DNA of 64,000 bases from Microbispora bryophytorum. Its GTDB lineage: Bacteria; Actinomycetota; Actinomycetes; Streptosporangiales; Streptosporangiaceae. The DNA lies in the NCBI RefSeq assembly GCF_006874465.1, contig NZ_VIRL01000014.1:62001-126000 (forward strand). Reading direction: 5' to 3'. Shown in pieces: positions 18,156 through 26,320 of the stretch (position 1 is the stretch's first letter; each line of letters opens with the position of its first letter). Below the pieces are notes generated by a model that was given only the letters and a program-made list of their open reading frames with translations, was not told the DNA's origin and made no database searches. A program made the position numbers and the translations under genes.

Positions 18156-18895
18156 GCCTGCTGAAGATCGAGGGCGTCTGGAAGCACTACCAGGGGCTGA
18201 GCGTGCTGCGCGGGATCGACCTGGAGGTCGCGCCGCACGAGGTGGTCTGCCTGATCGGCGCGTCCGGCTCGGGCAAGTCGACGCTGCTGCGCTGCGTCAA
18301 CCTGCTGGAGACGATCGACGACGGCGCGATTCATCTGGACGGCGCCGAGATCACCGACGTGCGCGCCGGGGCCGACGACGTGCGCCGCCGCATCGGCATG
18401 GTGTTCCAGTCGTACAACCTGTTTCCGCACATGACCGTGCTCGACAACATCACGCTCGCCCCCCGCAAGGTGCACGGTGTGCGGCCGGAGGAGGCCGAGG
18501 CCAGAGCACGGGAGCTGCTCGACCGGTTCGGGCTGGCCGACAAGGCGGGGGAGTATCCCGATCGCCTGTCCGGCGGCCAGCAGCAGCGGGTGGCCGTCAT
18601 CCGCGCGGTCGCGACCGACCCCCGCCTGCTGCTGCTCGACGAGGTCACCTCCGCGCTCGACCCCACGCTGGTCACCGAGGTGCTCGGCGTGATCCGCGAG
18701 CTCAAGGAGACCGGGATGACGATGATCCTGGCCACCCATGAGATGGGCTTCGCCCGCGACATCGCCGACACCGTGTGTTTCCTCGAAGGCGGCGTGCTGC
18801 TGGAGAGCGGTCCGCCCGAGCAGATCTTCAGCGCGCCGGAGCACCCCCGCACCCAGGCGTTCCTCCAGCGCGTGCTGGAGGCCCGGCGCATGTGA
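18152..18895 (+). CDS. Polar amino-acid ABC transporter ATPase
   Basis: 247 residues, GlnQ/HisP type. Walker A GASGSGKST, Q-loop MVFQSYNLFPHMT, signature LSGGQQQR, Walker B LLLLDEVTSALDP and the switch histidine in LATHEMGFA are all present. Last gene of the binding protein-permease-ATPase operon; it meets the MATE gene tail to tail with two bases between the stops. The substrate is probably a polar or acidic amino acid, but the binding protein does not settle it. Confidence 0.94.
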   Translation: MSLLKIEGVWKHYQGLSVLRGIDLEVAPHEVVCLIGASGSGKSTLLRCVNLLETIDDGAIHLDGAEITDVRAGADDVRRRIGMVFQSYNLFPHMTVLDNITLAPRKVHGVRPEEAEARARELLDRFGLADKAGEYPDRLSGGQQQRVAVIRAVATDPRLLLLDEVTSALDPTLVTEVLGVIRELKETGMTMILATHEMGFARDIADTVCFLEGGVLLESGPPEQIFSAPEHPRTQAFLQRVLEARRM

Positions 18896-18897
18896 CG

Positions 18898-20226
18898 TCA
18901 GGCGGCGGTCCGCGAGGCGCCGGTGACCATCCAGGCGGTGCCGTACGCGCGAAGCGCGAGCGTGACGAGCCGGGCGGCCATCCAGGCGCCCAGCGCGAGC
19001 CACAGGCCGACCAGGCTGCCGGCGACGGCGGCGAACGGCAGGTAGGCCAGCGTCGTCCACAGCCCCGCCCAGGCCAGGTAGCGCTGGTCGCCCGCCCCGA
19101 TGAGGACCCCGTCGAGGACGAACACGACGCCCGCGACCGGCTGCAGGAGCGCGACCGGCCACAGCACGGCGAGCAGCTCGGCGGCCGTCTCGCCATACGC
19201 GTCGAACAGGGCGGGGACCAGGGGGCGCGCCAGCAGGACGGCCGCGCAGAACGCGACGCCGCACCCGACGCCCCACACGACCATGCGCCGGGTGGCCGCC
19301 CGAGTGCCCGCGGTGTCGCCCGAGCCCAGGGCGCGGCCCGTGATGGCCTGCCCCGCGATGGCGATGGCGTCGAGGGCGAAGGCGAGGAACGTCCAGATCC
19401 GGGTGGCGATCGTATGCGCGCCGATCTGGTCGTCGCCCATCCGTGTGGCGAGCGAGGTGGCGACGAGCAGCACGGCCTGCAGGCATGCCGTACGGACGAC
19501 CAGGGCGAACCCCGCGGCGCCGGCGGCCCGCACCCCGGCGAGGTCGGGCAGCAGCGAGGCGCCGTGCGCGCGGGCGGTCCGCACGACCAGCGCGAGGTAG
19601 ACCGCGGCGGCCAGGGACTGCGCGGCGACCGTGCCCCAGGCGGACCCGGCGATCCCCCAGCCGAGGCCGAGCACGAACCAGATGTTGAGCAGCGCGTTCA
19701 GCGTGAACGAGGCGACCGACACGGCCAGCGGCGTGCGGGTGTCCTGCAGCCCGCGCAGGACGCCGGTGCCGGCGAGGACCAGCAGCATGCCGGGGATGCC
19801 GAGGAGGCTGATGCGCAGATAGGAGACGGCCTGCGCGGCGAGCTGGCCCGTCGCTCCGAACAGGTGTACGATAAATGGAGCAAGAGGCCAGCACGCCACA
19901 CTGACGGCCAGGCCGATGATCGCGGCCAGCCACAGGCCGTCCATCCCCTGGCGCATCGCCTGCCTGACGTCCCCCGCCCCCAGCCTCCGCGCGACCGCGG
20001 CCGTGGTGGCGTACGCGAGGAACACGCACAGCCCGACGAGGGCCGACAGGGCGGCGCTGGCCACACCGAGAGCGCCGAGCGCAGGATCGGGGAGGCGGCC
20101 GACGATGACGGAGTCGGTGAGCAGGAAGAGCGGCTCGGCCACCAACGCCCCGAACGCCGGGATCGCGAGCCTGAGGATCTCCCTGTCGTGGGCACGGCCG
20201 TGTCCCGTTGCGGAGGTAAGTGGCAT
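18898..20226 (-). CDS. MATE-family efflux transporter (DinF-like)
   Basis: 442 residues with twelve hydrophobic helices in two similar halves; the first half opens with EILRLAIPAFGALVAEP and LLTDSVIVGRLPDPALG, typical of the DinF branch of MATE. It exports organic cations or drugs by Na+ or H+ exchange; substrate unknown. The start at ATG 20226 fits the usual N-terminus. The frame stays open upstream through dnaB, but that part is antisense shadow. No ribosome site is seen. It diverges from dnaB across the DnaA-box region. Confidence 0.87.
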   Translation of the reverse strand: MPLTSATGHGRAHDREILRLAIPAFGALVAEPLFLLTDSVIVGRLPDPALGALGVASAALSALVGLCVFLAYATTAAVARRLGAGDVRQAMRQGMDGLWLAAIIGLAVSVACWPLAPFIVHLFGATGQLAAQAVSYLRISLLGIPGMLLVLAGTGVLRGLQDTRTPLAVSVASFTLNALLNIWFVLGLGWGIAGSAWGTVAAQSLAAAVYLALVVRTARAHGASLLPDLAGVRAAGAAGFALVVRTACLQAVLLVATSLATRMGDDQIGAHTIATRIWTFLAFALDAIAIAGQAITGRALGSGDTAGTRAATRRMVVWGVGCGVAFCAAVLLARPLVPALFDAYGETAAELLAVLWPVALLQPVAGVVFVLDGVLIGAGDQRYLAWAGLWTTLAYLPFAAVAGSLVGLWLALGAWMAARLVTLALRAYGTAWMVTGASRTAA

Positions 20227-20290
20227 AAATCTAGTTTGCGGCTTACGGACCCATGCTCGATCGGTATCACAAATCTCCGGTGACTTTCTT

Positions 20291-20432
20291 TCCTCCACAG
20301 GCCGTGGATATCGAAATCCCAGGTGGGAGCGGGCTTTCCCGATGTGGTCACCGCGCTGTCCACAGGGTCGTCCCCAGGGTTTTCCCATGCCATGGGAGCG
20401 GACTGCACACGTTGTCCACAGGATTGTCCACC
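20291..20432. promoter_or_regulatory. DnaA-box cluster upstream of dnaB
   Basis: The 291-base gap holds TTGTCCACA (20412-20420), identical to the actinobacterial DnaA-box consensus, plus TTGTCCACC (20424-20432), CTGTCCACA (20356-20364), the weaker TCCTCCACA (20291-20299) and, on the other strand, CGTGGATAT (20303-20311). The two best sites are 12 bases apart. DnaA could regulate dnaB (and the divergent MATE gene) here, or the cluster could titrate DnaA. Confidence 0.6.
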
Positions 20433-20517
20433 GGTCGAGTTGCCGTCCGGCCCTGGGGCCGAGGAGACTTGCGCACCGGGTTGGGGTTGCTGTGACCGCT
20501 GGGCAGGGGGTGTGAGG

Positions 20518-23121
20518 GTGAGCGTGCTCGACTTCCCGGGGGGACCGGGAGGCTCCGATTCGATGTTCGAGCGGACGCCGCCGCACAACATCGAGGCCGA
20601 GCAGTCGGTGCTGGGCGGCATGCTGCTGTCCAAGGACGCCATCGCCGACGTCATCGAGGTGCTGCGCGCCGACGACTTCTACCGGCCGGCCCACCAGATC
20701 GTCTTCGAGGTGATCACCGACCTGTACGGCCGGGGCGAGCCCGCCGACTCGGTGACCGTCTTCGACGAGTTGCAAAAACGCGGCGAGGTCGCCCGGGTCG
20801 GTGGCGGCGCCTACCTGCACACGCTGACCGCGATCGTGCCCACCGCCGCGAACGCCGGCTACTACGCGAAGATCGTCCGCGAGCAGGCCGTCCTGCGCCG
20901 CCTCATCGAGGCCGGCACCCGCATCGTCTCCTACGGGTACGGCGGCCAGGGCGAGGAGGTCGACGACCTGGTCGACCGCGCGCAGGCCGAGATCTACAAG
21001 GTCACCGAGCGCCGCACGTCCGAGGACTACCTCCCGCTGTCGGAGATCATGCCGTCTGCGCTGGACGAGATCGAGGCCATCGGCAGCCGCAGCGGCCAGA
21101 TGGTCGGCGTCCCGACCGGCTTCCAGGACCTCGACGCCCTGACCAACGGCCTCCACCCCGGCCAGATGATCGTCGTCGCCGCGCGTCCTGCGATCGGAAA
21201 AGCGTTGGCCCTCGACACACCGCTGCCCACGCCCGACGGGTGGACCACGATGGGCGAGGTAAAGCTCGGTGACTACCTCATCGGCGCCGACGGCCGCCCG
21301 ACGCGTGTCGTCGCCGCCACGGACGTCATGGTGGACAGGCCCTGCTACGAAGTCGAGTTCAGTGACGGCACGGTCATCGTGGCCGACGCCCAGCACCAGT
21401 GGCTCACCGACACGCGCGCATCACGCAGATCGGCGCAGGCTGCCGCGACTGGCTACAACCGATACCGCAACCAGCGGACGTTCCCCGAAGTGCGAACGAC
21501 GGAGGAGATCGCCGCGACGCTGCGATGCGACACGGCGGACAAGCGGCTCAATCACACCGTCGCCAACGCCCGCCCGATGGACCTTCCCGCCTCTGACCTG
21601 CTGATCCCTCCGTACGCGCTGGGCGTCTGGCTCGGAGACGGCCACTCCAACGGTGCCAGATTCACCACAGGGGACCCGGAGATCGCCGAACATGTGGCCG
21701 CCGAAGGTCTCCGGGTGGAGCACCGTGGCGGGCTGCTGTACGCGATGCTGCTGCCCGAGCCGGAGCCGATCGCCGAACGACCGTGCATCGTGTGCCGACA
21801 GCCGTTCACGCCCAAGACAGCGCAGGTACGCACGTGCGGTAGGTCATGCGGCGGCCGGTCGAAGAACTCCGAACACGGCCCCTCGCAGCCGCCCAGGTGT
21901 CCCGACTGCGGCGGCCCGTCGAGCGGGCTCCGCCAGTGCCAGGCGTGTCGCGACGACCACGGCACTATGGGCGCACTGCTGAGGAAGCTGGGCGTGCTGG
22001 GTGACAAGCACATCCCCAGCGAGTATCTGCGCGCGTCTGAGGAGCAGCGCAGGGCGCTCCTGGCGGGGCTGTTGGACACCGACGGCTACATCAACGCCTC
22101 GGGGACGGTCCAGTTCGCTGTGACGAACCGCCGCCTGGCGGAGGACGTCTGGGAACTCGTCCTGAGCCTGGGCTACAAAGCGACCTTGACCTCCAAGAGG
22201 GTGCAGGGGCGCACTGAAGCCAGCTCGACGAGCTACACGATCACATTCACGCCCTCCGACAAGGTTTTCCGGCTGAGCCGCAAGAACGCCCGCGTGAACA
22301 CAAGCGCCCACCCCAAAGCGACGTACCGCATCATCACCGACGTTCGCCCGGTGATGTCGGTGCCGGTGCGTTGCGTCGAGGTGGACAACGCCGATCACAT
22401 GTACCTGGCTGGGCGAACGTGGATCCCCACCCATAACAGCACCCTTGGTCTGGATTTCGCCAGATCTGCGGCGATCAAGCATGGGATGACCACTGTCGTC
22501 TTCTCGCTGGAAATGTCGCGCAACGAGATCACCATGCGTCTGCTGTCGGCGGAGGCGCGGGTGGCGCTGCACACCATGCGCTCGGGCACGATGAGCGACG
22601 ACGACTGGACGCGGATGGCCCGCCGGATGGGCGAGGTCGCCGAGGCGCCGCTGTTCATCGACGACTCCCCGAACATGTCGATGATGGAGATCCGGGCCAA
22701 GTGCCGCCGCCTCAAGCAGCGTCACGACCTGCGCTTCGTGATCGTCGACTATCTCCAGCTCATGAGCTCGCCCAAGAAGACCGAGAGCCGTCAGCAGGAG
22801 GTCTCGGAGCTGTCCCGGGCGCTGAAGCTGCTGGCCAAGGAGCTCGAGGTGCCGGTCATCGCGATCTCCCAGCTCAACCGTGGTCCCGAGCAGCGTACGG
22901 ACAAGCGTCCGCAAGTGTCAGACCTGCGTGAATCGGGCTCCATCGAGCAGGACGCCGACATGGTCATCCTGCTGCATCGGGAGGACGCGTACGAGCGGGA
23001 GTCGCCGCGCGCGGGCGAGGCGGACCTGATCGTGGCCAAGCACCGAAACGGCCCCACGGCCACGGTCACGGTGGCCTTCCAGGGCCACTACAGCCGCTTC
23101 GTGGACATGGCCACTCACTGA
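20518..23121 (+). CDS. dnaB: Replicative DNA helicase DnaB, precursor containing an intein
   Basis: Hexameric helicase that unwinds the fork. The 867-residue precursor is a normal 455-residue DnaB once the intein (residues 229-640) is removed. N-terminal primase-binding domain: PPHNIEAEQSVLGGMLLS. RecA-like domain: GVPTGFQDLDALTNGLHPGQ, Walker A PAIGK/ST interrupted by the intein between K and S, FSLEMSRNEITMRLL, VIVDYLQLM, ISQLNRGPE and SDLRESGSIEQDADMV. GTG 20518 is chosen because AGGGGG lies seven bases upstream; GTGs at 20512 and 20524 are alternatives. The helicase cannot bind ATP until splicing restores GKST. Confidence 0.95.
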   Translation: MSVLDFPGGPGGSDSMFERTPPHNIEAEQSVLGGMLLSKDAIADVIEVLRADDFYRPAHQIVFEVITDLYGRGEPADSVTVFDELQKRGEVARVGGGAYLHTLTAIVPTAANAGYYAKIVREQAVLRRLIEAGTRIVSYGYGGQGEEVDDLVDRAQAEIYKVTERRTSEDYLPLSEIMPSALDEIEAIGSRSGQMVGVPTGFQDLDALTNGLHPGQMIVVAARPAIGKALALDTPLPTPDGWTTMGEVKLGDYLIGADGRPTRVVAATDVMVDRPCYEVEFSDGTVIVADAQHQWLTDTRASRRSAQAAATGYNRYRNQRTFPEVRTTEEIAATLRCDTADKRLNHTVANARPMDLPASDLLIPPYALGVWLGDGHSNGARFTTGDPEIAEHVAAEGLRVEHRGGLLYAMLLPEPEPIAERPCIVCRQPFTPKTAQVRTCGRSCGGRSKNSEHGPSQPPRCPDCGGPSSGLRQCQACRDDHGTMGALLRKLGVLGDKHIPSEYLRASEEQRRALLAGLLDTDGYINASGTVQFAVTNRRLAEDVWELVLSLGYKATLTSKRVQGRTEASSTSYTITFTPSDKVFRLSRKNARVNTSAHPKATYRIITDVRPVMSVPVRCVEVDNADHMYLAGRTWIPTHNSTLGLDFARSAAIKHGMTTVVFSLEMSRNEITMRLLSAEARVALHTMRSGTMSDDDWTRMARRMGEVAEAPLFIDDSPNMSMMEIRAKCRRLKQRHDLRFVIVDYLQLMSSPKKTESRQQEVSELSRALKLLAKELEVPVIAISQLNRGPEQRTDKRPQVSDLRESGSIEQDADMVILLHREDAYERESPRAGEADLIVAKHRNGPTATVTVAFQGHYSRFVDMATH
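21202..22437 (+). mobile_element. Class 3 intein with LAGLIDADG homing endonuclease in DnaB
   Basis: 412-residue protein intron between Lys and Ser of the DnaB Walker A. It begins with Ala (ALALDTPLPTPDGW) instead of Cys or Ser. The class 3 W-C-T set is present: Trp 67 next to the block B His (AQHQW), Cys 391 in block F (VPVRCVEVD) and Thr 410 before the terminal His-Asn (PTHN). The +1 residue is Ser. A homing endonuclease lies between, with motifs ALGVWLGDGH (Asp 146) and LLAGLLDTDG (Asp 294), both with their acidic residue. Eight cysteines (residues 195-249) sit between the motifs. It looks intact and active. Confidence 0.93.
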
Positions 23122-23141
23122 CGCTCCCCGGCCTGCCCAAC

Positions 23142-23708
23142 CTATTTCTGTTCCAGTGCCTTCTCCTGCTCCGGTGCCTTCTCCTGCTCCAGGGCCGCCA
23201 CCCGTCCGGCGGCCCACTCGGCCCACTCGCGCTGCGCGGCGGTCAGGCGCAGGCCCCACTCCAGCGCGATGTCGCCGTACAGCCGCAGCGCGTCGTCGCC
23301 CTGGCCGATGACGAACTCGCGGATGCCGAGGAGCTGGTCGTGCTCGTGGACGGCACGCTCGGCGAGCCGCTCCAGGTAGCCGCGGGCGGCGCCGGTGCCG
23401 ACCTGGTCGAGGAAGAAGACCCGCAGCAGCATGTCGCTGCGCCGGTTCACGGCCGGCGACACCTCGACCAGCCAGTGGCGTAGCTCGGCCCGGCCCTCCT
23501 CGGTGATCTCGTATTCCTTCCGCCCGCGCGGGCCCTCCGCCGCGACCCGCACCAGCCCTTCCTGAGCCAGTCGGCCGAGCTCGGCGTAGAGCTGGCTCTG
23601 CGTCGCGGGCCAGACGTTCTCCAGCGACAGCTCGAAGGTCTTCAGCAGGTCGTAACCGCTGGCGGGCCCGGCCGACAGAAGGCCGAGCACGGCATGACGA
23701 AGGCTCAT
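23142..23708 (-). CDS. PadR-family transcriptional regulator
   Basis: 188 residues. Winged-helix N-terminus (MSLRHAVLGLLSAGPASGYD, then VWPATQSQLYAELGRLAQEGLV and the wing EYEITEEGRAEL) plus a C-terminal helical domain; this is the full PadR/Vir-type plan. The tail holds three copies of a hexapeptide A-x-E-Q-E-K from an 18-base tandem repeat. ATG 23708 matches the family N-terminus; an ATG at 23738 is inside the palindrome region and adds ten residues. It diverges from a membrane protein gene across two identical palindromes, so it probably represses both. Confidence 0.85.
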   Translation of the reverse strand: MSLRHAVLGLLSAGPASGYDLLKTFELSLENVWPATQSQLYAELGRLAQEGLVRVAAEGPRGRKEYEITEEGRAELRHWLVEVSPAVNRRSDMLLRVFFLDQVGTGAARGYLERLAERAVHEHDQLLGIREFVIGQGDDALRLYGDIALEWGLRLTAAQREWAEWAAGRVAALEQEKAPEQEKALEQK

Positions 23709-23733
23709 GGGCTCGATCTTACCTTCCTGTGTT

Positions 23734-23770
23734 GACATGTCGATAACGGACGTTCTACGTTCGACATGTC
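23734..23770. promoter_or_regulatory. Two GACATGTC palindromes between padR-like gene and membrane protein
   Basis: The perfect palindrome GACATGTC occurs at 23734-23741 and at 23763-23770, centres 29 bases apart, in the divergent promoter region; a related half-site, GAATGTC, follows near 23778. The ACAT/ATGT halves are typical of PadR operators. It is the probable binding site of the regulator read leftward. Confidence 0.65.
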
Positions 23771-23779
23771 ACTGATGGA

Positions 23780-24361
23780 ATGTCGAGCCTAAGGAACCCC
23801 CCGGTGCTCCGCTACGTCCTCACCTTCCTCCCGTGGATCGCCTTCGCCGTTCTCAGCACGAACGGCGAGGCCAGGTTCGGAGCCGCGGCCGCGCTCCTGG
23901 TGGCGATCGTGCTGCTCGCCGTCGACCGCAGGGCGGGGCGCGGCTGGGACGAGATGGTGATCGAGCTCAGCTCGGGGGCGTTCTTCGCCGGTCTGGCGCT
24001 CGCCGCGTTCACGGTCACACCGGCGCCCTTCGGCGAGTACGGCCCGGCCGTCTCGGTGGCCTGGCTGGCTCTCACCGCCTGGGGGTCGCTGGCCATCGGC
24101 AAGCCGTTCACGCTGGGCATCGCCCGCAGGACGACCGCTCCCGAGGTGCACGCGACCCCGATGTTCCACCGCGTCAACGCCGTCATCACCGCCGTGTGGG
24201 CGGTGGGCTTCACCCTCAACGCCGTCGGCCTCGCCCTGCTGTTCGCCTTCGCCCCGCACGCCACCGCCGCGATCATCGCGGTGAAGGTCTGCGGCTTCGC
24301 GCTCCCCGCCCTGTTCACCGTCCGCTACCCCCGGATCGTCCGCGCCCGCTACGCCGCCTGA
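23780..24361 (+). CDS. Conserved membrane protein, about 190 aa
   Basis: 193 residues with about six hydrophobic helices: FLPWIAFAVLST, AAALLVAIVLLAV, SGAFFAGLALAAF, VSVAWLALTAWGSLAIG, VITAVWAVGFTLNAVGLALL and IIAVKVCGFALPALF. A cytoplasmic loop contains FTLGIARRTTAPEVHATPMF, a pattern seen in a widespread family of small bacterial membrane proteins without known function. The ATG at 23780 gives the longest form; a GTG at 23804 behind AAGGA is an equally good start. It is probably under control of the divergent PadR and read together with the carotenoid oxygenase 14 bases downstream. Confidence 0.7.
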   Translation: MSSLRNPPVLRYVLTFLPWIAFAVLSTNGEARFGAAAALLVAIVLLAVDRRAGRGWDEMVIELSSGAFFAGLALAAFTVTPAPFGEYGPAVSVAWLALTAWGSLAIGKPFTLGIARRTTAPEVHATPMFHRVNAVITAVWAVGFTLNAVGLALLFAFAPHATAAIIAVKVCGFALPALFTVRYPRIVRARYAA

Positions 24362-24375
24362 AGGGAATCACCGAG

Positions 24376-25707
24376 ATGACCGCCTCCTACCTGACCGGCC
24401 GCCTCGCCCCCGTCCCCGACGAGATCGACGCGATCGACCTGCCGATCGAGGGCGCGCTCCCGCCCGAGCTCACCGGCCGCTACTTCCGCAACGGCCCCAA
24501 CCCCCGCCCGGGCGAGGACGGCGGGCACTGGTTCGTCGGCCACGGCATGATCCACGGCGTCCGGCTGCGTAACGGACGGGCCGAGTGGTACCGCAACCGC
24601 TGGGTCCGCACCACGCGCCTGGCCGGCTCGCCGTACGTGCACGAGCGCGGCGTCGACCTCGCGGCCGTCCCCGCCAACACCCACGTGATCCGGCACGCAG
24701 ACAAGATCCTCGCGCTTGTCGAGAACGGCCTGCCGTACGAGATGACGCCGGAGCTCGACACGGCCGGCCCCTGCGACTTCGGCGGGCGGCTGGCCACGGC
24801 GATGACCGCGCACCCGAAGGAGGACCCGATCACCGGGGAGTTGCACTTCTTCGGGTACGGCTGGGCCGAGCCCTACCTCACCTACCATCGTCTGTCCGCG
24901 GCCGGCGAGCTGGTGGAGAGCCGGCCGGTGGACGTGCCCGGCCCCACCATGGCCCACGACTTCGCGATCACCGAGAACCACGTGGTGTGGCTCGACCTGC
25001 CGGTCGTCTTCGACCTCGACCTGGTGGGCCGCGGCATGCCGTACCGGTGGGACGACGCGTACGGCGCGCGGCTGGGCGTGATGAGCCGCGGGACCGGTGA
25101 CGTGCGGTGGTTCGAGATCGACCCCTGCTACGTCTTCCACGTGGGCAACGCGAGCGAGGACGAGCGCGGGCGCGTCGTCGTCGACGCGGTGCGCTACTCG
25201 CCGGGGGCGTTCTGCGGCTTCTGGCCGACGATCGGCGGCGCGGTCAACCCGGCCGCCCACACCGGGGGCGCGGCCCTGCACCGCTGGACGCTCGACCCCG
25301 CCACCGGAGTCGCGAAGGACGAGCCGCTCGACGACCTGGACGTCGAGTTCCCCACGATCAACGAGACGCGCACCGGTCTGACCAGCCGTTACATCTACGC
25401 GGTCAGCAAGGGCGCGATCGTGAAATACGACACGACGACCGGCACGAGCCGGGCGCACCAGACGGGCGAGCGCTCGCCGGGCGAGGCGGTGTTCGTCCCC
25501 GCCTCGGGCGCCGAGGCCGAGGACGACGGCTGGCTGCTGTCGATCGCGGGCACCGAGCACGGCGCCGAGCTGCTCGTGCTCGACGCCGCCGACCTGGCCC
25601 AGGTGGCGTCCGTACGGCTGCCGCGCCGGGTGCCGGCCGGATTCCACGGCTCGTGGATTCCCGACGAGGTCTCCGGCGACATCCCCGGCGACATCCTCCG
25701 CGCGTGA
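24376..25707 (+). CDS. Carotenoid oxygenase family protein
   Basis: Non-haem Fe(II) dioxygenase that cleaves double bonds of apocarotenoids or stilbenes; seven-bladed propeller. 443 residues. N-terminal GRYFRNGPNPRP and HGMIHGVRLRNG are family blocks, and four iron-ligand histidines can be seen in TAHP, TMAHDFAIT, CYVFHVGNASE and GFHGSWIP near the C-terminus. ATG at 24376 follows AAGGGA. The substrate is unknown; no carotenoid pathway genes lie nearby apart from idi 20 kb away. It forms a small PadR-controlled unit with the membrane protein. Confidence 0.93.
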   Translation: MTASYLTGRLAPVPDEIDAIDLPIEGALPPELTGRYFRNGPNPRPGEDGGHWFVGHGMIHGVRLRNGRAEWYRNRWVRTTRLAGSPYVHERGVDLAAVPANTHVIRHADKILALVENGLPYEMTPELDTAGPCDFGGRLATAMTAHPKEDPITGELHFFGYGWAEPYLTYHRLSAAGELVESRPVDVPGPTMAHDFAITENHVVWLDLPVVFDLDLVGRGMPYRWDDAYGARLGVMSRGTGDVRWFEIDPCYVFHVGNASEDERGRVVVDAVRYSPGAFCGFWPTIGGAVNPAAHTGGAALHRWTLDPATGVAKDEPLDDLDVEFPTINETRTGLTSRYIYAVSKGAIVKYDTTTGTSRAHQTGERSPGEAVFVPASGAEAEDDGWLLSIAGTEHGAELLVLDAADLAQVASVRLPRRVPAGFHGSWIPDEVSGDIPGDILRA

Positions 25708-25910
25708 GCCGTACGGACGCGCACTGGGGTCAGACCCGGGTGACCCGGACGGCGTCCGCCCCCAGTTGCCCACGTGCCAGGCGATGTCCTTCTCCCGCAC
25801 CGCACCGTCTGCGTGATCTCGCCGTTCGATCCGCGGTGACCTCCCGCGGCGCGACAGCGACACCTCGGGCCTTGATTCCGAGGCCGAGCTGCTCGTAGAC
25901 GGAGGGAGTG

Positions 25911-26282
25911 CTAGGCGGTGCGACCGAGCTGGTGGATGCGCCGCACCCGGCCGTCGTCGGCGACGTCGCCGATCAGGATCCAGTCGATCACCACGTGTCC
26001 GCGCTTGCGGTGCTCTGTTATGAGGCAGCAGCGTGCGGCGAACTCATGGCCGTTGACGAAGAGGTCGTCGATTCGCATCTCGATGGAGGTGACGTTCTTG
26101 CGTGCCGGGGCCGCATGGCCGACCAATTGGTCGCGGGTGAGCGTTGTGCCGTCGGTTACCCAGACCGCGTCGGCGGTCATGGTGCGGTCCACGATCCGCT
26201 CGGGGTCTTCGTCGGAAAGGGCCATGTCGCGGGTGTAGTCGATCAGAAGACGGCGTGCTGCCTGCTCAGTTATCTCTGACAT
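25911..26282 (-). CDS. SnoaL/NTF2-like protein
   Basis: 123-residue cone-fold protein of the nuclear-transport-factor-2/SnoaL superfamily (MTADAVWVTDG, IDDLFVNGHEFAARCCL, DWILIGDVADDGRVRRIH). Members are small isomerases, cyclases or ligand binders; no catalytic residues can be assigned. The ATG at 26282 has no ribosome site; TTGACA (26318-26313) and TAATGC (26296-26291) read leftward place the transcription start almost on it, so the mRNA should be leaderless. It diverges from a TetR gene that probably controls it. Confidence 0.75.
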   Translation of the reverse strand: MSEITEQAARRLLIDYTRDMALSDEDPERIVDRTMTADAVWVTDGTTLTRDQLVGHAAPARKNVTSIEMRIDDLFVNGHEFAARCCLITEHRKRGHVVIDWILIGDVADDGRVRRIHQLGRTA

Positions 26283-26283
26283 G

Positions 26284-26320
26284 GTTGTCAGCATTAGCGT
26301 TGTCATTATAATTGTCAACC
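26284..26320. promoter_or_regulatory. Overlapping divergent promoters, NTF2-like gene / TetR
   Basis: Rightward: TTGTCA (26285-26290), 16 bases, TATAAT (26307-26312), then GTG at 26321. Leftward: TTGACA (26318-26313), 16 bases, TAATGC (26296-26291), then ATG at 26282. The -35 of each promoter lies beside the -10 or start site of the other. TTGTCA is also repeated at 26301 and 26312 as direct repeats, giving probable TetR contacts. Confidence 0.7.

Noticed and set aside
18898-21396. An 832-codon open frame on the minus strand running from the MATE gene through the dnaB 5' region
   Set aside because: Only the part up to 20226 has membrane-protein character; the remainder is antisense to dnaB, has skewed composition and no start or homology.
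21202-22437. The dnaB insertion considered as a transposon or a group I intron
   Set aside because: The reading frame continues without stops across both joints and all intein splicing blocks are present.
23145-23200. 18-base tandem repeat at the 3' end of the PadR gene
   Set aside because: It only encodes an E-Q-E-K hexapeptide tail; no regulatory meaning can be supported.
25708-25910. Gap searched for small genes or riboswitches
   Set aside because: No ribosome site with an open frame, hairpin or conserved RNA motif could be recognised.
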